Of a stretch of DNA of 64,000 nt, positions 11,045-20,420 are shown one piece after another (the first letter of the stretch is position 1; the number at the start of each line of letters is the position of its first letter). The position numbers and the translations under genes were made by a program. Origin of the DNA: Dromiciops gliroides (lineage: Eukaryota > Chordata > Mammalia > Microbiotheria > Microbiotheriidae); the NCBI RefSeq assembly GCF_019393635.1, contig NC_057861.1, positions 659,025,724-659,089,723 on the forward strand, in the 5' to 3' direction. A model generated the notes under the pieces. The model was not told the DNA's origin. It searched no databases and saw nothing but the letters and a program-made list of their open reading frames with translations.

Positions 11045-11306
11045 GGGAAAGCTAGGTGGTACAGTGGGTAAAGCACTGGCCCTGGATTCAGGAGTACCTG
11101 AGTTCAAATGTGGCCTCAGACACTTGACACTTACTAGTTGTGTGACCCTAGGCAAGTTACTTAACCCTCATTGCCCCACAAAAGTTCAATAAATAAATGA
11201 ATAAATGGATGAATGAATGAATAAGTAAATAGATAAGTGAATGAATGAATAAATAAATAAGTGAATGGATGAATGAATAAATAAATGAATGAATGAATGA
11301 ATGAAG
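11045..11306 (+). repeat. WSINE1-type SINE with AATG/AATA microsatellite tail
   Basis: SINE body to about 11183, then roughly 120 bp of GAAT/AAAT units. The perfect 11-bp duplication acattatgtca (11034-11044, 11307-11317) encloses body and microsatellite together. Confidence 0.9.
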
Positions 11307-11324
11307 ACATTATGTCACTTGATC

Positions 11325-11478
11325 CTTACAACAATACTATGAAGTAAGTATTTCAGGCTTATTATCCCCATTTCATAGATGAGAAAATTGAGGCTTGCCC
11401 ATCATCACAAGGCTAAAAGGTGTCTGAAATGGGATTTGAATCCAAGTCTTCCTGATTCCAAGTCCAACCCTCTTTACA
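11325..11478 (-). repeat. MIR
   Basis: Reverse-complement MIR core ('cccatttcatagatgagaaaattgaggc...gggatttgaatccaag'). Confidence 0.65.
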
Positions 11479-11499
11479 CTCTTCCTCCTCCCTGTAAAC

Positions 11500-11695
11500 T
11501 AGGATCATAGAATAAGAGAATTAGAGATTAAGATCTGAAAAGTACTTCAGAGGTGATCTAATCTAATCCATTTATTTTACAGGTGAAGACATTGAGATTC
11601 ATTGAGGTTAAATATCTTGTCCACAATCACTCAGATATTAAGTGTCACTGATGGGATTTGAACCCAGGTCCTATGTCCCAGATCCAGACTACATT
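11500..11695 (-). repeat. MIR
   Basis: A second reverse-complement MIR ('gagaattagagattaag...atttgaacccaggtcc') directly after the first. Confidence 0.6.
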
Positions 11696-11754
11696 TCACA
11701 AATTTCTCCTTTTTCTGTTTCTTTTGAATGAATGCACTTTTTTCCCAGCACAAT

Positions 11755-11840
11755 TCAACAAATATTTATTTAGCATCTATTTAGTGCAAAGTACAGCAAT
11801 AAAGAAATAAAAAGTGGACCAACCCTTGCCTTGTAAAGCA
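11755..11840 (+). repeat. Old 'tatttagcatctatt' repeat fragment
   Basis: Short piece of the unclassified family also seen at 6739 and 29478. Confidence 0.35.
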
Positions 11841-11999
11841 CTTTGCAAATCTGAAAGAACAATATAAATGGTGGCTATTATGCTGATGATGATTGTTATC
11901 ATTCTTATCATTTATTTTATCTTTTCTAATGGAGCTTAGCTAGAAATGGTTCTGGTATAAGTTGCTATTCTCCTATGATTCTTTTACATTTACTATCTG

Positions 12000-12272
12000 T
12001 GAACTTTGCATAGGTAGATAAAATGACTGCATTTTTATAATTGAATAAAAGCATTGGAGTAGAAGCTCATCTTTTGCATGTTCCTTCAAAGCATCTTTGG
12101 GACGATTCCAGTAGTAGACAGTATGACAAGGATGATACAAGTTTCATCCTGTTCCCAAATGTCATTCTTGATATTATCCCATTCTTCTCATCTTTGTGAT
12201 GGGTTTCAGATACAAATGGTCCCTGAACAAATCTATATCCTACTATTATTCCTTTTTATTTAATACTTAATG
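12000..12272 (-). repeat. R4/Dong-like LINE C-terminal piece, unit A
   Basis: On the minus strand one frame reads WEQDETCIILVILSTTGIVP and, further on, FNYKNAVILST. From memory this fits the C-terminal region of R4/Dong-type reverse transcriptases (W...VIPV..GATG.., then QKAVLL.T). It is homologous to unit B next to it. Ancient and broken by stops. Clade assignment is tentative. Confidence 0.45.
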
Positions 12273-12476
12273 GACTATTGCATAGATAGATAAAACAGTT
12301 GCTTTCTGATGTTGAATAAAACTGTTAGGATGTAGGTTCATCTTCTTTACACTCATTGAAAGCATCCTTGGTACCTTTCTATTAGCAGACAGGAAAACCA
12401 TGATCATCTGTACCACATCTTGCTCCTACATGATTTTAAAAAATTTCCTTGCCTGGGTCTTTATGTATTGAAAATT
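12273..12476 (-). repeat. R4/Dong-like LINE C-terminal piece, unit B
   Basis: Same orientation as unit A and homologous in order. Minus-strand frames read QDVVQMIMVFLSANRKVP and LHPNSFIQHQKATVLS. The tandem pair with unit A may be two truncated insertions or one duplication. Confidence 0.45.
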
Positions 12477-13038
12477 TCTCATCCCATGAGGATTGGAGAT
12501 TATGAGTATTTGGTTTGGAGACATTTATTTAAAATGTTGTTCTTAAATTTGCATCAATAAATGTTCCATCAGGGAGACTGTAGGCAGTAGTTTGGTCCAT
12601 CATAATGGCCTAGGTGAAGGTAACAGTGAAGGAAGAAGTGGCGGGGTGGGGGGGAGGAGTGCATTATTGACAGACCTGCAATCTCCCTAGCTACAAGTAA
12701 ATGCTTCTTTTGCAAGACTACATTACAACATGGGAGGGATAAATGAAAGAGGGGTGGGGAGGGAACAGGAAGATAGATAGGAGAGATGTGCTGGAGTTGA
12801 ATAAAGAGCTAGCAATGAAGGAAAGGTGACTTCTGTGGTCTCAAAAAGAGAAGAGTCTATAGGAGAGTGGGTGAAGAGGAGGAAGGAAAGATTGAAAAGG
12901 AGGAAGAAAAGAGGGAGATCTTACTTTGGAGGTGGAAGAGGGTTCCACTGATGAATACTTCTGTGGATGAAGGGAGATGAAGAGCTTACCAGGGTCAGAC
13001 CTTGAGGATTTGGTGCCTGAAAAGTCTACTTGTCCTAT
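12477..13038. other. No recognisable feature
   Basis: GA-rich from 12720 to 12990 with many short purine runs. No domain or known repeat seen. Confidence 0.35.
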
Positions 13039-13540
13039 GTGATGCTTAAAATCTATATTATGTGATTGCCTTAAATTAGAAGCTTCAGCACCAGTCTTTG
13101 GGCATTAAACATTTATTAAAGCATACAGGTATTAACACAGAATTCAGAAAGTTAAGAAAAGGTCTATCTAGCCTAGAGTTCCAGCCTGGTTGGGTTCTTC
13201 CTCAAGTCCTCCTCCACCAGCCTGCTTTAATCAGGAACTCCCTAGCAAGCTGATTGTGGAAGCTTTTTATAGGTCTGGAACAGAGTCAGTCCTTACACAC
13301 TGCTTCAAGCTGATTGGTTGGTGTCATCCAAATCCATTGGTTTTGAAGGTGTTCTCAAGTTGAGTTCTCAGTCTAGCTTCTGAGAACAATACCTTTTTAA
13401 GGGATAGCCAGGTGTGATTACAATCCAGTTAACTTGAAGTAGGCTAATCAGCAGTCGATCACTCTCACTTGATTCAATCAGTCTAGATTAATCTCCAGGT
13501 GGGTCTTTGAGTATCTGTGAAATCCCATTATTTCATCACA
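13039..13540 (-). mobile_element. Solo LTR of an endogenous retrovirus
   Basis: On the minus strand it starts TGTGATG and ends CATCACA, a perfect 7-bp inverted repeat. It has a TATAAAAAG-like box and 'ctttaataaatg' near the 3' end. A 4-bp target duplication, ccta, lies at 13035-13038 and 13541-13544. Same family as 9346-10147, opposite orientation. It looks like a whole LTR with no internal viral region. A fossil, probably class I. Confidence 0.88.
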
Positions 13541-13984
13541 CCTAGGAAGAAGGGATTTGGAACCCCTGGGGTCAACTGACCCCCGGAGGAGTAGGAGAGC
13601 ATGGACACAGGGAGATTTTTAATAAAGGTCAATGAAAGGATATAGATCAGTGTTGTGGGAGGTGCCCTACCATGGGGTTGTGTCCTGTCTGATACTTGCA
13701 ATAATAGGCATTGTTCTGAGAATGAGGAATAATGGAAAAGGGGAATCCATAGAGTAAGCCCTACAAAGCAGTAGTAGAAAGTATCTGGAGAGCAGAGCCT
13801 AGAAAGGATCCTTTGGAAGATTTTATTGTATGAAGAAAAAAGAAAAGACCTGATGATTATAGGGGTCATGAATCAAATAATGAGGGTCTAGAGTAAATAG
13901 ATAATGGTCTAGCTCCCCAATAGTTTATAGGTTAAGTTTTCCAGGATATTCTGGGGGTTTACATTTGTAGTATGGGGTTTTGTC
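13541..13984. other. No recognisable feature
   Basis: Unique-looking sequence between the LTR and the next LINE piece. Confidence 0.35.
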
Positions 13985-14155
13985 ATCAGTTGAACCATGA
14001 AAGACATCAAGATTTTGATGTATAATTCTAGCCACCACCTCATATCTGCCCAAGTATTAGCTTATATCCTAACATTTTTATTCAACAACAAAAGAAAATT
14101 GTTTTATCCATCTATACAATAATTCATAGAACATTAGATATAAAAGAAGAATAGC
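13985..14155 (+). repeat. R4/Dong-like LINE C-terminal piece, unit C
   Basis: Plus-strand homologue of units A and B ('tatatcctaacatttttattcaac' matches the reverse complement near 12310). It is thus inverted relative to them, with an LTR between. Confidence 0.45.
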
Positions 14156-14375
14156 AGGAGTTTTTTTTAATATAAAAGCACAGTGAATGCTCAAATTTAT
14201 TTCCTTTTATGTTAATAAGAGAGAAAGGAAGGTTTGCTGTTAATTCAAGGCTATAGGACTGAGAGGTTGAAATCTATTGACCTCATAGGTCTGACAAATT
14301 CTAGGAAGAAAAGAAAATACAAGCATATGGAAACCATACCCTGTGAGCATTTGATACCTGCTGAAACAGGGTTGA

Positions 14376-14381
14376 TTTATT
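14376..14381 (-). other. Poly(A) signal AATAAA downstream of the TRIM gene
   Basis: The first canonical AATAAA on the minus strand after the stop codon, about 400 bp downstream including the SINE. A plausible 3' end for the TRIM transcript. Confidence 0.45.
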
Positions 14382-14620
14382 ATGACAATTCATAAGTAGA
14401 CAGGATCCACTGAGAAGAAGAGAGCACAAAATCCTTGGGAATGATCCCCTTCAGTTTGCAGTGTGAAAGGCAAGTTTCCAGATTGTGAGCAGGGTGTCAC
14501 TCCTTTATCATGAAGTAAGCAAAGCTCGTCCTCTTGGTGTGGAAGGGTGGAAACTGAAGGACCACAGGCAGGAAGCCTGAGATGAGTGGAGAACTCCTCT
14601 CTGTAGAAATGATCAGAGAG

Positions 14621-14765
14621 GGGGCAGCTAGGTGGCACAGTTGATAAAGCACGGGCTCTGGATTCAGGAGGACCTGAGTTCAAATCTGACCTCAGACACT
14701 TGACACTTACTACTAGCTATTTGGTCCTGGGAAAGTCACTTGACCCTCATTGCCCTGCAAAAAAA
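14621..14765 (+). repeat. WSINE1-type SINE in the TRIM 3' flank
   Basis: Full-length SINE in antisense to the TRIM gene, starting 20 bp beyond its stop codon. Perfect 15-bp duplication gaaatgatcagagag at 14606-14620 and 14766-14780. Confidence 0.93.
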
Positions 14766-14784
14766 GAAATGATCAGAGAGATGA

Positions 14785-16173
14785 CTAGGAACAAGCACAA
14801 GGAAAGTTGGCAGGACAGAGAGTCATGGGACCAGACTTTGTTCCTGGAAGTGGGGGGCCAGGGCAAAAGATGGGTGTGATGGGTGCTATGAAGGGTAAAG
14901 ATTGGAAACTGTAAATGAGGGAGCCCTGGCAAACATTGAAAAAGACAAGTGTGCCAGTTTTGTATTCCAGGTAGACCCCGACCCTGGGTACAGGGCATTT
15001 CACTCGATGGTTCAATGATTCAGGACAGGTTTGCAAATAGTAATCATCTTCTTTCTTGACACATCGAAGCAGGAAGACAGAGGCACAGGAATCCACATTC
15101 CTGCCCCTTTTTCTCCTTAAATAGGGGGTATAGACCCCCAGGATCCACTGAGGTAGTTGACTCACATCCACCTCCCAGTACTGTCTGCCTGAGCTGAAGG
15201 CCTGGTCAGCAAGCAAACTATAGTAAGAAGAGTTTTCAGGATCCTCAGTGTCCACCTGCCAGCCTTCTTCAGCCTTTATACTCTTCAGATCATCAGAAAC
15301 AGTCACATATGAACAGGCCGATTTAGGATCAATTGTGATGTCCACTCTGAATTGGCTCAGCATTTCTATCATGACAGGAATGGCATATTCTCTCATCTCT
15401 GGGGTGACAGCCTTGTCCCTTTGGAGCAACAGTGACTTACTCCTTCCCAGCAACTGCTTGACATCTTGTAGCATTTCCACATTGGATTTGTGGCCTGCTT
15501 CCTGCAGATCTTCTATGAGCCTCTGAAGCCTTTGCATATGTTGGGAGATTTTTTCCTGTGTTGTCCTTTGCTCTTGCCCTATCCTTTTAAGACACCGGAA
15601 TTCTTCCTCCAACAGGAATTCCTGCAGTTTGTAGTATTCTGCATTGATAATCCAATGCCAGTCTACATCGGGTCTCTCCTCCTTAGCAAGAAGTGTCTCA
15701 GCTTCCTCCACTGTCTTCGCCACCTGACTCAGGATGTGCTGGAGCTTCTCTCTGCATCTGTGAGCAGCCTCTTCTACAGGAGAAAGCATGTGAGCCCCAT
15801 GCTCTGGGCTTTGGGAACATCTCACACAGACTGCTGTCTGGTCATCTTCGCAAAAGAGCTTGAGGATTTTCTTGTGAGAGGCACACTGGTGCTGTCCTTC
15901 AGAACTCTGCAAAAGCTGGCAGCTGAGCTCTTTGCACACCTCAGTCAGCTTTGCCAGGCACCCATTGACAGCCGGGAATTCTCTGATTTGGGGCACTTGC
16001 CTGCATTCTGGACAAGAGAAGTTGGTAGTTCTAACTCTCCAGATCAAGGAGAGACATGCTTGGCAAAAGCTGTGCCCACACTCAATTGTGACTGGATCAC
16101 AGAAGTAGCTTGTACAGATATCACAGGTGATTTCCTTCTGCAGTTTCTGCAGCATTTCCATAGCAGCAGCCAT
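14785..16173 (-). CDS. Intronless TRIM E3 ubiquitin ligase (TRIM43/49/64/77-like)
   Basis: A complete 462-residue protein in one frame. The RING finger shows C17-C20-C32-H34-C37-C40-C54-C57 in canonical C3HC4 spacing. B-box 2 shows C97, H100, C108, D111, C116, C119, H125 and H128. A helical coiled coil follows at about 137-255, then PRY-SPRY from about 277, with SSGRQYWEVDV (327-337), WILGVY (343-348) and RVGVYLEY (397-404). Length and domain order match the family. From memory, the EHGAH...VEEAA phrase, the NVEMLQD stretch and the SPRY resemble the TRIM43/49/64/77 group more than TRIM60/75. RING TRIMs transfer ubiquitin; the SPRY binds the target, which cannot be read here. The start ATG is the first Met and fits the RING distance; an alternative Met5 lies four codons on. 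Relatives in this group have introns, so this may be a retrogene, but no A-tail or flanking repeats remain. An overlapping 248-codon plus-strand frame is a shadow. Confidence 0.92.
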   Translation of the reverse strand: MAAAMEMLQKLQKEITCDICTSYFCDPVTIECGHSFCQACLSLIWRVRTTNFSCPECRQVPQIREFPAVNGCLAKLTEVCKELSCQLLQSSEGQHQCASHKKILKLFCEDDQTAVCVRCSQSPEHGAHMLSPVEEAAHRCREKLQHILSQVAKTVEEAETLLAKEERPDVDWHWIINAEYYKLQEFLLEEEFRCLKRIGQEQRTTQEKISQHMQRLQRLIEDLQEAGHKSNVEMLQDVKQLLGRSKSLLLQRDKAVTPEMREYAIPVMIEMLSQFRVDITIDPKSACSYVTVSDDLKSIKAEEGWQVDTEDPENSSYYSLLADQAFSSGRQYWEVDVSQLPQWILGVYTPYLRRKRGRNVDSCASVFLLRCVKKEDDYYLQTCPESLNHRVKCPVPRVGVYLEYKTGTLVFFNVCQGSLIYSFQSLPFIAPITPIFCPGPPLPGTKSGPMTLCPANFPCACS

Positions 16174-16267
16174 TCTCCTCTCTCCAACTGCTTCTTTTCT
16201 GTAGCAACTGAGAGGAAGAGATTTCAGTTACACTGAAGGCAGTGCTTCTGAACTGAAGGATGTTCTG

Positions 16268-16275
16268 CTTTTATA
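16268..16275 (-). promoter_or_regulatory. TATA-like box upstream of the TRIM gene
   Basis: TATAAAAG on the minus strand, 95-102 bp before the TRIM start codon. A TTCAGA initiator-like motif about 27 bp downstream would place transcription start near 16249. A CCAAT lies just upstream near 16291-16295. Motif inference only. Confidence 0.5.
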
Positions 16276-16484
16276 GGAGGTGGATCCACCCATTGGGGGC
16301 CTCCTACAGAAGGTGTGAATTCCCCTGGCATAGAAAACTCTAGGTCAACCTGTGAATTCTTGCAGCTCCAACAGCTCTGTGGCCTCTAGAGTTCACACTT
16401 CTGGTTAACTTCTTTGGATGGACAGGGTTCTTGCACCATGCTGACTGAGAGTGTTCCTATCCTTCCTTCTTTTAAAAGAAATTA

Positions 16485-16539
16485 TTTATTTAGAATTTTC
16501 CCCAAGTTACTTGTAAAAAAATAAATTTTTTCACATTGA
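16485..16539 (-). repeat. L1/HAL1 3' end fragment
   Basis: Antisense 'gaattttccccaagttacttgtaaaaaaata', similar to the marsupial L1 3' end also seen at 36720-36830. May be the 3' end of the element at 16791-18569. Confidence 0.45.
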
Positions 16540-16674
16540 TTTTTTTTTTGCGGGGCAAAGGGGGTTAACTGACTTGCCTAGGGTCACACAGCTAGTAAGT
16601 GTCAAGTGTCTGAGGCCGGATTTGAACTCAGGTACTCCTGAATCCAGGGTCGGTGCTTTATCCACTGCGCCACC
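16540..16674 (-). repeat. WSINE1-type SINE (left arm of inverted pair)
   Basis: Minus-orientation SINE whose 5' end abuts the next SINE head to head. Confidence 0.85.
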
Positions 16675-16790
16675 TTAGGTGACACAGTGGACAAAGCACC
16701 AGCCCTGAACCCAGGAGACCAGAGCCCAAATCCAGCCCCAGACATAAGCCACCCCACCCTGCCTGCCCCACAAAAAAAGGATAAACAAAA
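16675..16790 (+). repeat. Diverged WSINE1-like SINE (right arm of inverted pair)
   Basis: Plus-orientation head 'aggtgacacagtggacaaagcacc' with a shortened middle and an A-rich tail. More diverged than most copies. Confidence 0.7.
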
Positions 16791-18569
16791 AAAAATGCTT
16801 TACAGATATCATCCCTTCATATGCAATTCACACCTGTGCCCTCTGTCTAAGTATATTCCTTTCAGCTGCCCTAATACTGAGAAAGTTCTTATGAGTTAGA
16901 AGTATCATCTTCCCATGTGGGAATGCAAACAGTTGAACCTTTTAACATTCCTCATGATTTCTTTTTCCTGTTTACCTTTTTATACTTCTCTAGGGTCTTG
17001 TATTTGAAAGTCAAATTTTCTATTCAATTCAGGTCTTTTCATCACAAATATCTGAAAGTCCTCCTTTTCACTGAAGTTCCATTTTTCCCCCTGAAAGATT
17101 ATAATCAGTTTTGATGGATAGGTGATTCTTGGTTGTAATCCTAGTTCTTTTACCCTTGGGAATATCATATTCCATGCCCTCTGATCCTTTAATGTAGAAG
17201 CTGCTAGATCTTGGGTTATCCTGACTGTAGCTACACAGTACTTTAATTGTTTATTTTTAGCTGTTTGCAATATTTTCTCCTTGACCTGGGATCTCTGGAA
17301 TTTGGCTATAATGTTCCTGGGAGTTTTCATTTTGGGATTTTTTTTTAGGAGGTGATCGGTGGATTCTTTCAATTTGTATTTTACCTTCTGCTTCTAGAAT
17401 ATCAGGGCAATTTTCCCTGACAATTTCTTGGAAGATGGTGTCTAAGCTCTTTTTTTGGTCATGGTTTTCAGGTAGTCCAATGATTTTCAAATTATCTCTC
17501 CTGGATCTATTTTCCAGGTCAGCTGTTTTTCTAAGGGGATATTTCATATTGCCCTCTATTTTTTTATTCATTTGGATTTGCTTTAATGTGTCTTGATTTC
17601 TTATAAAGTCATTAGTTTCTACTTGCTCTATCTTAATTCTTAAGCAATAATTTTCTTCAGAGAGCTTTTGCATCTCCTTTTCCATTTGACCAGTTTGACT
17701 TTTCAAGCTGTTGACTTTTTTTTTTCATAACCCTCCTGCATCACTCTCATTTCTCTTTCCATTTTTCCTCTACCTCTCTTTGTCTTCAAAGTTATTTGAG
17801 CACTTCCATGGCCTGAGACCAATTCACATTTTTCTTGGAAGCTTTGGATGTAGGAGCTTTGACTTTGTTATTATTGTCTTCTGAGAGTGTATTTTGATCT
17901 ACCTTGCCACCAAAGATACTTTTGATGATCTGCTGCTTTCTCTGCCTGTTCATCTTGCTCACCTATTTCTTGACTTTTAACTCCTTCTTAATGTGGAACT
18001 CTGCTTCCAGGATGCACTGTCCCAAACTTCAGGGGGTTCCAAGTGGTACAATTTAAGGAGAGGCTCGTTCTCAGCCTACCTGGCCTGTTAGTAACCATGG
18101 GCCTGCTTGTTCTTTAACCTGGAAGCAGAAATCTGATTGAAATTTGATTCTCTGTGGTCCACAAGCTTGGCATGCCTGTGCCCCTCCCCTACTGGGCCTC
18201 TGCCACTCAAGTCTGCTCTTGCAGAGACCCCCACTATTTCCCCCTGAGCAACCACTGGGCCCTTTCAACATTCTGTGAGCTGAGATTCAGAAGAAGCTGC
18301 AGATGCTGAAGATTTCAAGACTCTGGAGGAGGGGCCTACCTGGGGTTGGATCTGCATGGCACTCACTGAAATCCTCTCTCACCCAGGTATAAGAGACCCC
18401 TCCTGCCGAATTTCTAAGCTATGTTGACTAGAAAATGATCTCACTCTTTTCTTTTGTGGATTCTGCTGCTCCAGGAGTTGTCTTATGGCATTTTTAGTGG
18501 TATGTGGACAGATCTATTGGGAGCTCTGAGAGTCACAGCATTTCCTCTGTCATCTTGGCTTCACCCCCT
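16791..18569 (-). mobile_element. L1/HAL1-type LINE with ORF1 remnant
   Basis: On the minus strand the 5' end 'gaagccaagatgacagagg' near 18569 is followed by a GC-rich 5'UTR and ORF1. ORF1 spans two open pieces. The N-terminal piece (17706-17257) has a coiled-coil-like start and LENRSRRDNLKIIGLPE, the conserved ORF1 RNA-binding motif. The C-terminal piece (17372-16980) contains FQRSQVKEKILQTAKNK and YPSKLIIIFQGEKW. They overlap in different frames, so at least one frameshift breaks ORF1. No ORF2 follows, which fits HAL1 (half-L1). Confidence 0.8.
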
Positions 18570-18721
18570 GGTGTTTTTTTTAATAACTTGAAACAATGAG
18601 TTATACAGTTTCTAACATTTCCTAGAATAAATTTTGCTGATCACTACTTTTGGTTTCCTTAAGTATAAATTGTTTTGTATTATCTGGTAGCAATGACTTA
18701 CTCTTGAATTGCCATTATAAA

Positions 18722-18873
18722 CTTCTTCTTCTTCTTCTTGCAGGTCAATGAGAGTTAAGTGACTTGCCCAGGGTCATATAGCTAGTAAGTGTCAAGTGTC
18801 TGAGGTTAGATTTGAACTCAAGTCCTCCTGAATCCAGGACCGGTGCTTTATCTACTGTGCTATCTAGCTGCCT
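18722..18873 (-). repeat. WSINE1-type SINE, first of three
   Basis: Minus-orientation SINE of the TCATTGCCC subtype with a TTC-rich tail at 18722-18742. Confidence 0.88.
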
Positions 18874-18888
18874 CTCTCCTTCATTTTT

Positions 18889-19024
18889 TTTTTTTTGCTG
18901 GGCAATTGGGGTTAAGTGACTTGCCCAGGGTCACAGAGCTAGTAAGTGTTAAATGTCTGAGGCCGGATTTGAACTCAGGTCCTCCTGAATCCAGGGCTGG
19001 TGCTCTATCCACTGTGCCACCTAG
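18889..19024 (-). repeat. WSINE1-type SINE, second of three
   Basis: Flanked by ctctccttcattttt at 18874-18888 and 19025-19039. CCAATTGCC subtype. Confidence 0.92.
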
Positions 19025-19039
19025 CTCTCCTTCATTTTT

Positions 19040-19197
19040 AGTTTTTTTTTTTTTTTAAGTGAGGCAATTGGGGTTAAGTGACTTGCCCAGGGTCACACAG
19101 CTAGTAAGTGTGTGTTAAGTGTCTGAGGCCGGATTTGAACTCAGGTACTCCTGACTCCAGGGCCGGTGCTCTATCCACTTCGCCACCTAGCTGCCCC
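19040..19197 (-). repeat. WSINE1-type SINE, third of three
   Basis: Flanked by the same 15-mer at 19025-19039 and 19198-19212. The body carries an extra 'tg' repeat in 'aagtgtgtgttaag'. Confidence 0.92.
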
Positions 19198-19387
19198 CTC
19201 TCCTTCATTTTTAAAATAAAAAATCTGTATAACTCAGCCCTTTATTCTATGATTCTTTATTAGGTTATAGGTTGTAGTCCTATGGATGATACTCAGTGAA
19301 GGGCCTTTTAATTTCATTCTTATATCTTACCTATTTTGTCAATTCCATCTGGAGGTAAACTACTTTCAGGTACATTAGACAAATCCA

Positions 19388-19650
19388 GTGGTAGCTAGCT
19401 GGAACAGTGGATAGGGTTCTGGGTCTAGAGTCAGGAAGACCTTGGTTCAGTTCTGCTGCAGATATTTGCTAGATGTATGACCCTGGGCGAATCGCTTAAC
19501 CTCTATCTGTCTCAGTTTCTTTATATATAAAATGGGGATGATAATAACATCTACCTCTCATGGTTGTTGTGAAATTCAATTGAGATCATATTTGTAAAGC
19601 ACTTAGGAAAGTCCCTAGCATATAGTAGGTACTTAATAAAAGTTTGTTTG
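19388..19650 (+). repeat. MIR, near full length
   Basis: Plus-strand MIR from 'gctggaacagtggatagg' through the core to 'gtaaagcacttaggaaagtccctagcatatagtagg', followed by a CTTCC-rich run to 19715. Confidence 0.75.
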
Positions 19651-19855
19651 TTTCCTTCCTTCCTTCCCCCCTTCCTCCCTTCCTTCCTCCCTCCTTCCCT
19701 TCCTTCTTTCCTTCTAGTGCCATGTATCTGTTATCATCCTTTACTATTGCTTAGTGAAGTAATGTCCACTTGCTCTAGAAATTTTTGCATAGGTTTTTGA
19801 CTTATTTGAAGATGTACTTTAAGAATTTCTAGCAAAACTCTTCGTTTGGTAAGAA

Positions 19856-19920
19856 AATATTGATGTTATATTAATATTATTATATATAACATATAATTAT
19901 ATAAGATATATGCTAATCTA
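19856..19920. repeat. AT-rich tract
   Basis: Low-complexity run of TATTA and ATATA units. Confidence 0.6.
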
Positions 19921-19984
19921 TATCTTAGGTTGATGGGCCTGGCGTTTTGCTAATATCATATGGGTTTTGGCTTAGAATACTTCC

Positions 19985-20420
19985 CCGAATCTATTCTGGT
20001 CCATTTTACAGTTCATAAAGTGTACATTAAGATAGCCACTGCATAGGTGTTAATTGTTTTATATATGGTCTTTCCATTTAGCTTTGATTTCAAGATGCCA
20101 GTAAGTTTCATTATATTCAGATATAACCTTCTTTGTGATATCTTTATGCCTGATGTGTCTTGCTTGGAGGAAGTCAAGATGATTTTAGGTATTAGTATCA
20201 TGCATTGGTTCAATGTGACCTTTGGAATTGAAGTCTTGAAGTCTTCATTCTAGAACTTTTTCTTCATGTATTTTAAGAATTTTTCACATATGGTATCTAA
20301 ATGGCATTTTGATATTATTGGAGAAAGACCCCCTGAGATCACAAAACTGTTGAATGTGATTTTCAGTGGATCCTTATAAGTTGATGTTATCAGTATACAT
20401 CAAAAGATTAATAAGATATT
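19985..20420 (-). repeat. LINE C-terminal remnant, R4/Dong-like
   Basis: A minus-strand frame reads LTGILKSKLNGKTIYKTINT followed by YAVAILMYT. I associate this ILKSKLN...AINTYAVPVL.Y pattern with R4/Dong-clade (or related) reverse transcriptases. Stops break the frame on both sides. Confidence 0.45.

Noticed and set aside
9346-13540. The two LTRs as ends of one provirus
   Set aside because: They are in opposite orientations, each has its own 4-bp target repeat, and no viral genes lie between them.
15490-16236. 248-codon plus-strand frame
   Set aside because: Exactly antisense to the TRIM coding sequence; the minus strand carries all recognisable domains.
16675-16790. A new short gene (70-codon frame at 16687-16899)
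   Set aside because: The frame starts inside a diverged SINE and runs into L1/HAL1 sequence.
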